Source: Bacteroidota bacterium (GTDB lineage Bacteria > Bacteroidota > Bacteroidia > Chitinophagales > Chitinophagaceae). From it: a DNA stretch of 64,000 nucleotides. A program made the position numbers and the translations under genes. Position 1 is the stretch's first letter. Every line of letters starts with the position of its first letter. The stretch spans positions 62,001-126,000 of the forward strand of contig JAUZNZ010000011.1 in the NCBI GenBank assembly GCA_030706735.1. The letters are read 5' to 3'. The notes beneath the pieces are model-generated. The model did not search any database. It had not been told where the DNA came from and saw only the letters and a list, made by a program, of their open reading frames with translations. Below, piece after piece: positions 51,867-60,282 of the stretch.

Positions 51867-53411
51867 ATGTCCATACACCAGATCCTGGTCTTATTGTTGA
51901 TCCAATTGCTGATCCTGATGCTGCCCTCCCCGGGGATATACAAAATGTTCCAAAAAGCCGGATTTTCGGGCTTCGCGGGCGCTGCCGGGGCCTTTATTCC
52001 GTTTTATAATACCTGGATCATGCAAAAGCTGGAGGACCGGCCCAGGCACTGGGTATACTGGCAGATCATTCCCGTGGTGGGCTGGTTCATTTCGATGGGC
52101 ATCTTCGTCGAATTCGCCAAGGTCTTCGGGAAATTCAGGTTTCACCAGCATGCGCTGGCGGCCCTGCTGCCGGTGATCTACTTTCCCTATATCGGCAACA
52201 ACAAGAAGGATAAGTATATCGGGCCCGAACGGGTGAAGAAACACAAGAAAAGCACGGCCCGCGAATGGGTCGATGCCGCCATTTTTGCGGTGATCGCCGC
52301 CACGCTGATCCGGACCTTCGTCTTCGAAGCATATACTATTCCAAGCGGCAGCATGGAAAAGACGCTGCTGGTAGGGGACTTTCTCTTTGTCAGCAAATTC
52401 AGCTATGGCCCGAGGATACCCAACACTCCCTTATCGGTTCCATTCGTTCACAATACGATGCCCATTACAAACGGCAAGTCGTACCTTGAATGGATCAAGC
52501 TGCCCTATATCCGCTGGTTCCCGGCCAAGGTCAACCGGGGGGACGTCGTGGTCTTCAATTTCCCGGCGGGGGACACCCTGATCGACCTGCCGGATTACGG
52601 TTCCAAGGATTACTACTACCAGGTATGCCGCAGGCTGGGGAATGGCAACCAGGAGGCCGGACGGCAGATCATCATGAACGATCCCGATCAATACCCGCTG
52701 ATCGTGTATCCCGTCGACAAGCAGGAAAACTATATCAAGCGTTGCGTAGCCGTTTCCGGGGACACGTTGCAGATCAGGGACCAGGTCGTCTATATCAATG
52801 GAAAGGTCTCGCCGCTCCCGCCGGAATCTGAAACGGACTATATAGTGACGACCGGTGGCCAGCCACTCGATGAGACGGTCATGAAGGAGGAATATAACCT
52901 CGACATAAACGATTCGATCGAATTCCAGGCCCTGAACACCCCCAACACGTACCGGATGCTGCTTACCGCGCAGGCCCGGACCAAGATGACGGCCAGCGGC
53001 CTGGCAAAGAGCATTACGCCGATGATCGATCATGTCGAAGGCGTATTTCCCTATGACCGGCGTTATCCCTGGACGCAGGACAACTTTGGTCCGCTATGGA
53101 TCCCCAGGAAAGGCGTCACCCTGACGCTGACGGCCGAAAACTATCCCAAATATGAACGGGCGATCCGGGTCTACGAGGGGAATACGTTGGAAAACCGCGA
53201 CGGGAAATTCTTCATCAATGGGGAGGAGACGAACCAGTATACCTTCAAGATGGACTATTATTGGATGATGGGCGATAACCGGCATGAATCGCAGGATTCG
53301 AGGTTCTGGGGATTCGTGCCGGAAGACCATGTCGTCGGGGGAGCCTGGCGGATCTGGATGAGCTGGGACCATGGCGTTCGCTGGCGTCGACTGTTCAAAA
53401 AGATCCAATAA
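51867..53411 (+). CDS. lepB: Signal peptidase I with N-terminal DUF5684-like membrane extension
   Basis: LepB removes signal peptides at the inner membrane. The protein is long (514 residues). An N-terminal membrane region of about 125 residues (three to four helices) precedes the peptidase domain; it resembles DUF5684. The catalytic Ser162 lies in TIPSGSMEKTLLVGD and the Lys in YIKRCVAVSGD, and GDNRHESQDSRFWG is the C-terminal signature. The gap between boxes is longer than in E. coli, as is common in this phylum. The ATG at 51867 begins the membrane extension. Confidence 0.95.
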   Translation: MSIHQILVLLLIQLLILMLPSPGIYKMFQKAGFSGFAGAAGAFIPFYNTWIMQKLEDRPRHWVYWQIIPVVGWFISMGIFVEFAKVFGKFRFHQHALAALLPVIYFPYIGNNKKDKYIGPERVKKHKKSTAREWVDAAIFAVIAATLIRTFVFEAYTIPSGSMEKTLLVGDFLFVSKFSYGPRIPNTPLSVPFVHNTMPITNGKSYLEWIKLPYIRWFPAKVNRGDVVVFNFPAGDTLIDLPDYGSKDYYYQVCRRLGNGNQEAGRQIIMNDPDQYPLIVYPVDKQENYIKRCVAVSGDTLQIRDQVVYINGKVSPLPPESETDYIVTTGGQPLDETVMKEEYNLDINDSIEFQALNTPNTYRMLLTAQARTKMTASGLAKSITPMIDHVEGVFPYDRRYPWTQDNFGPLWIPRKGVTLTLTAENYPKYERAIRVYEGNTLENRDGKFFINGEETNQYTFKMDYYWMMGDNRHESQDSRFWGFVPEDHVVGGAWRIWMSWDHGVRWRRLFKKIQ

Positions 53412-53435
53412 AAGAAGCCGCCCCTGCGGGTTCGG

Positions 53436-53885
53436 TTACTCTTCGTCTTTTTTAATCTTCGAGAATACGCGCCAGCCCTCTGTGCCTTCGGACTTCAGGA
53501 CGATCGTCCTGTTCGCATTTTCCAGGCTGATATAATAAGTGGTCTGATCGTCCGCGGCCATTTCGAAGAGGTCGGAGATCCAGTACCCATTGTAGTTATT
53601 CTTCAGTTCGGCCAGCAGGTTCAGCGGCAGCTGGGTGGAAAGAATATTCCGCGCTATGGCCTGCAGGTCGCCGTTGGGATCATAAAAGGCGGTCAGCACC
53701 TGATCATTAAACGTAAAGGTCACCTTGGCCAGGTTCTCCGTATATTGCCAAACGGCATTCTTCGCCGTTGAAAAATCCTTTGAAAAGGCGGCCCTGGCCC
53801 GTTCATTCAGGTCCCCTCCCTTAACGGCGAATGCGCTCAACCCGATCATCAGTATGGCGGCGAGGGCTAAAATTGTCTTTCTCAT
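53436..53885 (-). CDS. PepSY-like secreted protein (first copy)
   Basis: A 149-residue exported protein with a signal peptide (1-20) and two beta-helix units of the PepSY-like, DUF2874/BLIP-related type (NAVWQYTENLAKVTFTFNDQVLTAFYDPNGDLQAI and YYISLENANRTIVLKS). Such proteins may bind proteins or small ligands in the periplasm. A related gene lies at 57138-57602. It converges on lepB with a 24-nt gap. Confidence 0.75.
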   Translation of the reverse strand: MRKTILALAAILMIGLSAFAVKGGDLNERARAAFSKDFSTAKNAVWQYTENLAKVTFTFNDQVLTAFYDPNGDLQAIARNILSTQLPLNLLAELKNNYNGYWISDLFEMAADDQTTYYISLENANRTIVLKSEGTEGWRVFSKIKKDEE

Positions 53886-54002
53886 TTCACTTGTTTTTTA
53901 ACGAATTTGTGTTCTTAGATCTACTCTTACCTATCATAAGACGCGGTCTTTCGGCAAATGTTGCAGGCGCCCGGTCAAGGGGTACCGTTAAAAAATGTTA
54001 AA

Positions 54003-54611
54003 ATGAATTATCTCGCCCATGCGCGGCTCTCATTCGGTGATTCGGATATCCTGACGGGCAATCTGATCAGCGACTTCGTGAAGGGCAAAAAAAAGCTGGA
54101 GTATCCTTCGCCGATCCGCGATGGGATCCATTTGCATCGGGCCATCGACGAATTCACGGATGGTCATGAGGCCACGAGGCAGGCCAAGACTTTTTTCAGG
54201 GCCGATTATCGATTGTATGCGGGCGCCCTGGTCGATGTCGTCTACGATCACTTCCTCGCCAACGATCCGGTGGAATTTGCGACCGAGCCGGCCCTGGCTG
54301 CGTTTGCGAAGGAGACCTATCATCGGCTGGGACTTGCGCGGACCTGGTTTCCCGAACGTTTCGGCCGGTTGTTCCCGTACATGGAATCACAGGATTGGCT
54401 GACCGGGTATCGCTACCGGGAAGGAATATTCAGAAGTTTTGCCGGATTGGCGAGGAGGGCGGCCTATATGCCCGGACCCGCGGCAGCCTGCGAGATCTTC
54501 CTGGCGCACTATGGCGAACTGGGAGCCTGCTACGATGCATTTTATACAGAGCTGAAGGACTTTGCCTGGCAGACCCTGGCGCGCATGCGGGAAGGGAGGG
54601 GGATCGAGTGA
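54003..54611 (+). CDS. acpH: ACP phosphodiesterase (AcpH family)
   Basis: AcpH removes the phosphopantetheine arm from acyl carrier protein. The 202-residue protein has the DUF479/HD-like pattern MNYLAHARLSFGDSDILTGNLISDFVKG, IHLHRAIDEFTD and VVYDHFLA, including the conserved Asp/His metal-ligand candidates. The ATG at 54003 gives the exact family N-terminus; the frame is open 45 nt upstream. A DUF2911 gene follows. Confidence 0.93.
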   Translation: MNYLAHARLSFGDSDILTGNLISDFVKGKKKLEYPSPIRDGIHLHRAIDEFTDGHEATRQAKTFFRADYRLYAGALVDVVYDHFLANDPVEFATEPALAAFAKETYHRLGLARTWFPERFGRLFPYMESQDWLTGYRYREGIFRSFAGLARRAAYMPGPAAACEIFLAHYGELGACYDAFYTELKDFAWQTLARMREGRGIE

Positions 54612-54638
54612 AATGGGGGAAGAGTGAGACGTTTGCCA

Positions 54639-54646
54639 TAAATTTG
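54639..54646 (+). promoter_or_regulatory. -7 box TAAATTTG upstream of the DUF2911 gene
   Basis: A perfect TAnnTTTG lies 4 nt before a GTG (54651) and 19 nt before an ATG (54666) in the same frame. No clear TTTG at -33. Confidence 0.45.
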
Positions 54647-54650
54647 TGGC

Positions 54651-55253
54651 GTGAAAAGAACCGATATGCGAAAAATTATGCGGAAGGCCAGGTTGGCGAT
54701 CGTGCTGGCGGCTTTGTTGGGATTGGGGGCCTTTATCTCCCCTGTACATGCCCAGACTAATTCCTCTCTCGATAAGTCCCCGTTGGATATGAGCTATTTC
54801 CCTGTGGATTATCCCATCCTCAAGATACAGGGCAAGGCTCCGGGCCCGCTCGTCGCGAGGGTCGTGTACAGTCGTCCGCAGAAGAAAGGCAGGCAGTTGT
54901 TCGGCGACCTGGTGCCTTACGGCGAGGTGTGGAGGCTCGGAGCGAACGAGGCTACCGAGATCGAATTCTTCCAGGATGTCCGGATCGACGGAAAAAAAAT
55001 AAAGAAGGGGCGATATACCATGTATGCGCTGGTGAATCCGGACAAATGGTCGCTCATCCTCAATAAAGAAACAGATACCTGGGGCGCCTTCAAGTATGAT
55101 TCGACAAAGGACATCCTGCGCACGGCGGCGCCGGTGAAAAAGGAGACGGATATTTCGGAGGCGTTTTCTATGGAGTTCACTAAGATTAAGGGAGGCGCCA
55201 GCCTCGTGATCCACTGGGACGACGTTCGGGTGGAAATGCCCATCTCCTGGTAA
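54651..55253 (+). CDS. DUF2911 domain protein, exported
   Basis: A 200-residue exported protein; the signal peptide ends near PVHAQ. The mature part matches DUF2911: RVVYSRPQKKGRQLFGDLVPYGEVWRLGANEATEIEF, GKKIKKGRYTMYAL and WSLILNKE. The function of this widespread Bacteroidota family is unknown. The GTG at 54651 is 4 nt after a promoter box; the ATG at 54666 (MRKIMRK) is an equally good start and gives a normal signal peptide. Confidence 0.85.
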   Translation: MKRTDMRKIMRKARLAIVLAALLGLGAFISPVHAQTNSSLDKSPLDMSYFPVDYPILKIQGKAPGPLVARVVYSRPQKKGRQLFGDLVPYGEVWRLGANEATEIEFFQDVRIDGKKIKKGRYTMYALVNPDKWSLILNKETDTWGAFKYDSTKDILRTAAPVKKETDISEAFSMEFTKIKGGASLVIHWDDVRVEMPISW

Positions 55254-55271
55254 TTTGTTTACCTTGCGATC

Positions 55272-57119
55272 ATGTGCGGCATTGCCGGTATCATATCGCC
55301 CGATCCGGGCCAACTCTCGACGGATCGTCTTCGGACCATGACGGATGCCATCGCTCACCGCGGCCCTGACGGGCAGGCCTCCTGGATCAGTCCTTCCGGG
55401 CTCGTCGGGCTCGGACATCGGCGCCTGTCCGTCATCGACCTGAGCGAGGCGGCCGCGCAGCCGATGCATTACCTGGACCGTTATCACATCGTGCATAATG
55501 GCGAGATCTATAACTACAAAGAATTGCGTAGCCTGCTCGCCGCCAGGGGATATTCCTTTTCTTCCCATTCGGACACGGAGGTCATTTTAGCCGCATACGA
55601 TCACTACGGCGTCGATTGCCTGCAGGAATTTGACGGCATGTTCGCCTTTGCCATCTGGGATGAAAAGAAGAAGCAATTGTTCATGGCCAGGGATCGTTTC
55701 GGAGAAAAGCCGCTGTTCTTCCACCGCGATGGCGCAAGGTTCCTGTTCGCCAGTGAGATGAAGGCCCTTTGGGCCGCCGGCGTTCCCCGGGAGATCAACA
55801 AGCGGATGGTCTTCAACTTCATTACGCTGGGCTACACGCAAAACCCCGGGAACGGCCAGGAAACCTTCTATAACGGGATCTCCAAGCTGCCGGCGCGTTC
55901 GATGCTCGTCTACGATGCAGTCTCCGGGGAGTCGACCCTCTCCTGCTATTGGGACATACGGCCGGAGCATGTCGTGGAGCCGTTGAATGACGAGGCCGCC
56001 ATCCAAACCTTCAAGGAGCTGTTCTCCACGTCGGTAAGCAGACGATTGCGAAGCGATGTACCCGTCGGGTGTAGTCTGAGCGGCGGCCTGGACAGTTCGT
56101 CGGTGGTAGCCGCCATCCGGGGTCAGCAAACCCTGCCGCTGTCGAGCTTTTCGGCGATATTCCCGGGTTTTGAAAAAGACGAATCGCGGTATATCGATAG
56201 GGTCAGCCGCCATTTCGGCGTCGACAATCATGCCGTCATCCCACGCGCGGACGAGTTGGTTCGCGACCTGGAGAAATTGATCCGCCAGCAGGAAGAGCCT
56301 TTTCTTTCGTCCGGCATTTACGCGCAATACCGGGTGTTCGGCCTGGCGGCGGAACATCGGGTGAAGGTGCTGCTTGACGGACAGGGGGCCGATGAATTGC
56401 TGGCGGGCTACCACAAGTACTATCACTGGTATTGGCAGGAATTATATCGTCGCGACAAGCACGCGTTTTCAATGGAGCTGGAGGCGGCGCGGCGATCGGG
56501 GATCGATGAGCGATGGTCCTGGCGCAATAAGCTCGCCGCCAATATGCCGGCGTATGCGGGCCTGTTCCTGAAGCGTCGTCGCACGGCGCAGCAACGACGG
56601 AACAAGGACCTGACCGGGGAATTCGTTCGTCATTTCGGGACCAGCTACTATGAAATTCCCCATGTCGACAAGCTGAGCGGCGTCCTGTATTACAATAGCT
56701 TCATGAACGGCCTGGAAGAGCTGCTCCGATATGCCGACCGGAATTCGATGGCGCATGGCGTGGAAGTGCGGTTGCCGTTCCTGAATCATGAGCTGGTGGA
56801 ATTCCTGTTCTCGCTGCCCTCTCACTTCAAGATACGGGAAGGATGGACCAAGTGGCTGCTCCGGGTCAGCATGGAAGACGTCCTTCCACCGGAGATCGCC
56901 TGGAGGAAGGACAAGACCGGCTATGAAACGCCGCAGCGGGCCTGGATGGAGCAGCCGGTCCTGCAGGACTATATCCATGAGGCGCGCAAGGCCCTGGTGG
57001 CCGAGCAGATCCTGAAACCGGGCGTACTGCAAAAAAAAATTCAGCCGCAGGAAGTCCATGCGGCTGAGAATCAGGATTGGCGCTATCTGGTGACGGCTGC
57101 CTGCCTGAAAAAGGATTAG
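55272..57119 (+). CDS. asnB: Asparagine synthase (glutamine-hydrolysing)
   Basis: AsnB converts aspartate to asparagine with glutamine and ATP. The 615-residue protein starts MCGIAGI, with the class II amidotransferase nucleophile Cys2, and has the glutaminase residues around HNGEIYNYKEL. The synthetase domain shows the ATP-pyrophosphatase motif SLSGGLDSSS, a second ATP-site segment LDGQGADELLAGYHKYY and a conserved C-terminus. A near-match TACCTTGC box ends 4 nt before the ATG. Members of this branch can also modify polysaccharides or peptides, but nothing nearby suggests that. Confidence 0.94.
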   Translation: MCGIAGIISPDPGQLSTDRLRTMTDAIAHRGPDGQASWISPSGLVGLGHRRLSVIDLSEAAAQPMHYLDRYHIVHNGEIYNYKELRSLLAARGYSFSSHSDTEVILAAYDHYGVDCLQEFDGMFAFAIWDEKKKQLFMARDRFGEKPLFFHRDGARFLFASEMKALWAAGVPREINKRMVFNFITLGYTQNPGNGQETFYNGISKLPARSMLVYDAVSGESTLSCYWDIRPEHVVEPLNDEAAIQTFKELFSTSVSRRLRSDVPVGCSLSGGLDSSSVVAAIRGQQTLPLSSFSAIFPGFEKDESRYIDRVSRHFGVDNHAVIPRADELVRDLEKLIRQQEEPFLSSGIYAQYRVFGLAAEHRVKVLLDGQGADELLAGYHKYYHWYWQELYRRDKHAFSMELEAARRSGIDERWSWRNKLAANMPAYAGLFLKRRRTAQQRRNKDLTGEFVRHFGTSYYEIPHVDKLSGVLYYNSFMNGLEELLRYADRNSMAHGVEVRLPFLNHELVEFLFSLPSHFKIREGWTKWLLRVSMEDVLPPEIAWRKDKTGYETPQRAWMEQPVLQDYIHEARKALVAEQILKPGVLQKKIQPQEVHAAENQDWRYLVTAACLKKD

Positions 57120-57137
57120 GAAGCGGGATCGGGCCGT

Positions 57138-57602
57138 TCAGGAGGCCTTTTTATATTTTTCGACGACTTCCATATTGCCGTCCACATTCGACTTCACGGT
57201 CATCCAGCTCGTTTCGTCCTCCAGCTTGATATAGTATTCCACGCTGGATTCGGTGGTCATTTCCGTCACGCCGAACACTTTCTTGTCCGCAAATCTCTTT
57301 TGTAGTTTGCAAATGATATTCACAGGCAGGTTCCTCTCGTAGTAATAACGTACCGAGCTGACGAAATTCCCGTCCTTGTCATAATCCACCTTCGTGAGGA
57401 TGCCGTTGTCCTTGAAGTTGACGGTGTATTTGTCCGTTTGTTCCAGCCACTTCACCTGTTCGGCTTCAGGGAAGGTCTGTTTGAAGGTCTGGAGCAGTTT
57501 TTCGCTGATCTCGGAGCGGTTCGCGGCGAAAACACCTGCCGAAACGGACAGCAGGCATGCCAGGATGAGGATGGGCCGTTTGATAAATTGGCTTGGTGTC
57601 AT
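57138..57602 (-). CDS. PepSY-like secreted protein (second copy)
   Basis: A 154-residue exported protein (signal peptide ending near VFAAN) with the same two-unit PepSY-like layout as the protein at 53436-53885: SEISEKLLQTFKQTFPEAEQVKWLEQTDKYTVNFKDNG and TTESSVEYYIKLEDETSWMTVKS. The two paralogues flank acpH, DUF2911 and asnB. Function unknown. It converges on asnB. Confidence 0.75.
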   Translation of the reverse strand: MTPSQFIKRPILILACLLSVSAGVFAANRSEISEKLLQTFKQTFPEAEQVKWLEQTDKYTVNFKDNGILTKVDYDKDGNFVSSVRYYYERNLPVNIICKLQKRFADKKVFGVTEMTTESSVEYYIKLEDETSWMTVKSNVDGNMEVVEKYKKAS

Positions 57603-57710
57603 GGTGAGTGCTTTTAAGAAAAATGAAGAATGTTTTTTTCGATTCCGCAGTAAATCTATTCCGCATTCCTGCTGCCATCAAGCCAATATACATTGCCGGT
57701 ATAAAATAAA

Positions 57711-57735
57711 TCGGCGCCCGGAACCGGGCTGCCGA
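57711..57735 (-). terminator. Minus-strand terminator hairpin
   Basis: The stem TCGGC plus GCCCG pairs with CGGGC and GCCGA (one bulged T, GAAC loop). On the minus strand a T-rich tract (TTTATTTTAT) follows. It lies 109 nt upstream of the PepSY-like ATG and downstream of no minus-strand gene, so it may end an antisense or small RNA or act in a leader. Confidence 0.55.
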
Positions 57736-57878
57736 TGGCTGTCTACTCAAGGCGGCAAAATCGACTTCGAGGCCATGCAAAAAAGGGGCGAAGGCGCATT
57801 CTGCGTGTTGCTCTCCACGGGTTAAGCTTTTGTTAAACTAGAAGGGCGGCTGCAGCGATGCGGTGTGGCAACAAGCAT

Positions 57879-57886
57879 TACCTTTG
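57879..57886 (+). promoter_or_regulatory. -7 box TACCTTTG of the metB-type gene
   Basis: A perfect TAnnTTTG element, 24 nt before the ATG at 57911. No clear TTTG at -33. Leader about 17-20 nt. Confidence 0.5.
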
Positions 57887-57910
57887 CCTTAACAAATACA
57901 CAAACCACTG

Positions 57911-59080
57911 ATGAAACTGTCTACCAAACTGATCCATGCAGGAATAGAACCCGATCCGTCCACCGGGGCGATCATGACGCCCATTTACCAGACGTCCACG
58001 TATGTGCAAAGCGCGCCGGGGAAGCACAAGGGCTATGAATATGCCCGTTCCCAGAACCCGACGAGGAAGGTATTGGAGACGGCGATGGCCCATATCGAGA
58101 ATGGCCGGCATGGGCTCTGCTTCGCGAGCGGCGTGGCTGCCACGGATGCGGTGCTGCGCCTGCTGTCGCCGGGCGATGAGGTGATCGCGGCCAATGACAT
58201 GTATGGGGGAACTTACCGGCTCTTCACGAAGATCTTTGAAAAGTCGGGCATCCGCTTCCATTTCGTGGATATGCAGGACACGGCCCATATTTCCTCGCAG
58301 ATCAATGCGCAAACGAAACTGATCTGGCTGGAGACGCCCACCAATCCGCTGATGAACATTGTCGATATTGCGGCCGTTGCGGCCATCGCCGGGTCACCCT
58401 CGTCTTCACCCTCGCGCTCTCCCGCGCAAAAGATCCTGGTATGCGTCGATAATACCTTCGCGTCGCCGTATCTACAAAACCCGCTCGACCTCGGGGCGGA
58501 CATCGTGCTGCATTCTGCCACGAAATATCTCGGCGGGCACAGCGATACGATCCATGGCGCGCTGGTCATGAATGACGACGAGCTGCGGGAGAAACTATAT
58601 TTCATTCAAAAGTCCTGCGGGGCGGTGCCCGGCCCGCAGGACTGCTTCCTGGTGCTTCGTGGGTTGAAGACCCTGCATGTGCGGATGGACCGTCATTGCA
58701 CGAACGGCGAGGCGATCGCGCGTTATCTGCGTCAGCATCCGAAAGTGGGAAAGGTCTATTGGTGCGGATTCGAGGATCATCCGGGATATGCCATTGCAAA
58801 AAAACAAATGCGCGGGTTTGGCGGCATGATGAGCTTTACCTTAAAAGACGATAGCCTGCCCACGGCCATCAAACTCCTCTCCTCCACCAAACTATTCGCG
58901 CTGGCGGAAAGCCTCGGCGGCGTCGAATCGCTGATCAACCACCCGGCCAGCATGACGCATGCCTCGATACCGCGTGAAGAGCGGATCCGAAACGGCCTCT
59001 CCGATTCCCTGATCAGGTTGAGCGTCGGGTTGGAAGATGCGGGGGACCTGATCGAAGACCTGGAGCAGGCGATCGGATGA
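57911..59080 (+). CDS. Cystathionine gamma-synthase/lyase family PLP enzyme
   Basis: A 389-residue enzyme of Cys/Met metabolism. Conserved PLP features are YARSQNPTR, FASGVAATDAVL, NDMYGGTYRLF, the PLP Lys in HSATKYLGGHSD, and SLGGVESLINHPASMTHAS at the C-terminus. MetB (synthase) and MetC/CGL (lyase) cannot be separated by eye; the C-terminal motif suits both. A Ser/Pro-rich insert (GSPSSSPSRSPA, about residues 161-172) sits before the LVCVDNTF strand. TIGR02757 follows after 27 nt. Confidence 0.9.
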   Translation: MKLSTKLIHAGIEPDPSTGAIMTPIYQTSTYVQSAPGKHKGYEYARSQNPTRKVLETAMAHIENGRHGLCFASGVAATDAVLRLLSPGDEVIAANDMYGGTYRLFTKIFEKSGIRFHFVDMQDTAHISSQINAQTKLIWLETPTNPLMNIVDIAAVAAIAGSPSSSPSRSPAQKILVCVDNTFASPYLQNPLDLGADIVLHSATKYLGGHSDTIHGALVMNDDELREKLYFIQKSCGAVPGPQDCFLVLRGLKTLHVRMDRHCTNGEAIARYLRQHPKVGKVYWCGFEDHPGYAIAKKQMRGFGGMMSFTLKDDSLPTAIKLLSSTKLFALAESLGGVESLINHPASMTHASIPREERIRNGLSDSLIRLSVGLEDAGDLIEDLEQAIG

Positions 59081-59107
59081 ACAGGGGGCGGGCGAAGGGG
59101 AAGCCGG

Positions 59108-59890
59108 ATGAAATCGAAAAAAATGGATCGAAAAGGATTAAGGGAGTTCCTTGACAGGAAGGTAAAAGAATACAACCGGCCCGCTTTCATCGACAGCGAT
59201 CCGATCAGCATCCCTCATGCCTTTCGTAGCACCCCTGATATCGAGATCGCCGCCTTCTTCGCGGCCATTTTCGCCTGGGGCAACCGGACGACCATCATCC
59301 GTAAGTCGCGGGAGCTGATGCGCATGATGGACGATGCGCCCCATCAATTCATTATGCAGCACAGTGAAAAGGACCTGAAGAAGATGATGGGATTCCGGCA
59401 CCGGACCTTCAATGCCACGGACCTTTACTATTTCATCGAATTTTTTAAGCAGCATTACGGGAAGTATGAGACATTGGAAGATGCCTTTCTGAAGAGGGAT
59501 GAGGAAGCTTGCCGGAGCCCGGCGCTTGCGGGCTTCTATCGCTATTTCTTTTCCCTGGAAGATGCGCCGCGTCGCACGCATAAGCATATCGCGTCGCCGG
59601 AGAAGAACTCGAGCTGCAAGCGCCTGAACATGTTCCTGCGCTGGATGGTCCGGCAAGACGAGATGGGCGTCGATTTCGGGCTTTGGAAAAGGATCTCGCC
59701 GGCCCTCCTCATTTGTCCGCTGGACGTGCATGTGGCCAGGGTGGCGAGACATTTCGGGCTGCTGACCCGCAAACAAACGGACTGGACGGCAGCGATGGAA
59801 CTGACGGAACGGCTTCGGGAGTTGGACCGGAATGACCCGGTGAAATACGACTTTGCGTTGTTCGGATTGGGGGCTGTCGAGAAATTTTAG
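59108..59890 (+). CDS. TIGR02757 family protein
   Basis: A 260-residue protein of the TIGR02757/DUF2400 family, a Bacteroidota-enriched group with a helix-hairpin-helix-like fold related to DNA glycosylases. Key segments are NRPAFIDSDPISIPH, IAAFFAAIFAWGNR, KRLNMFLRWMVRQDEMGVDFGLW and CPLDVHVARVARHFGL. Function not established. An ATG at 59123 is an alternative start. It lies 27 nt after the metB-type gene and 27 nt before a small hypothetical gene. Confidence 0.92.
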   Translation: MKSKKMDRKGLREFLDRKVKEYNRPAFIDSDPISIPHAFRSTPDIEIAAFFAAIFAWGNRTTIIRKSRELMRMMDDAPHQFIMQHSEKDLKKMMGFRHRTFNATDLYYFIEFFKQHYGKYETLEDAFLKRDEEACRSPALAGFYRYFFSLEDAPRRTHKHIASPEKNSSCKRLNMFLRWMVRQDEMGVDFGLWKRISPALLICPLDVHVARVARHFGLLTRKQTDWTAAMELTERLRELDRNDPVKYDFALFGLGAVEKF

Positions 59891-59917
59891 CCCGCCGGCA
59901 GAAAGAAACGATGAACC

Positions 59918-60280
59918 ATGGATAAGACGGAAAATAAAGCAGACTGGACCGAGGTAGCCCATGCGTTGAGCGGGTCCTATGGATTGGATCTTGCGGAACG
60001 AATGAGCATTGAAGAGGGCGAGGCCTTGCTGGCTGAGCGATTGAATGAGATGGCGCGCGATGATTTCCATGGGTTGGTGGCGCTGTTGTACCGCATCGAC
60101 GTTGACGAAACCAGGCTGAGGGAGACCCTGCATGCCCGCGCGGGTGAAGATGCCGGCAAGATCATGGCGCGGATGGTGATCGAGCGGATCTGGCAGAAGG
60201 TGCTGACGCGGAGACAATATGGGCAAGGGGGCAAGGCGGGGAGCGGCGATTGGGCTTCGGGCGGCGATGGGGCCGAATGA
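59918..60280 (+). CDS. Hypothetical protein
   Basis: A 120-residue soluble, largely helical protein with acidic and basic helices (MSIEEGEALLAERLNEMARDDFHGLVALLYRIDVDE, AGKIMARMVIERIWQKVL) and a Gly/Ser-rich tail (GQGGKAGSGDWASGGDGAE) that looks like low-complexity extension. No known family that I recognise. It follows TIGR02757 closely and converges on the hydroxylase gene with a 2-nt gap. Confidence 0.65.
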   Translation: MDKTENKADWTEVAHALSGSYGLDLAERMSIEEGEALLAERLNEMARDDFHGLVALLYRIDVDETRLRETLHARAGEDAGKIMARMVIERIWQKVLTRRQYGQGGKAGSGDWASGGDGAE

Positions 60281-60282
60281 TG

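Larger units (their letters stand above)
57603..57910. other. 308-bp intergenic region between divergent PepSY-like and metB-type genes
   Basis: No credible gene. The region contains a minus-strand terminator hairpin (57711-57735), a TACCTTTG box for the metB-type gene (57879-57886), and a possible minus-strand promoter (CTTG-N20-TAGATTTA, around 57650-57685) for the PepSY-like gene. The stretch 57740-57870 has no recognisable feature. Confidence 0.6.
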
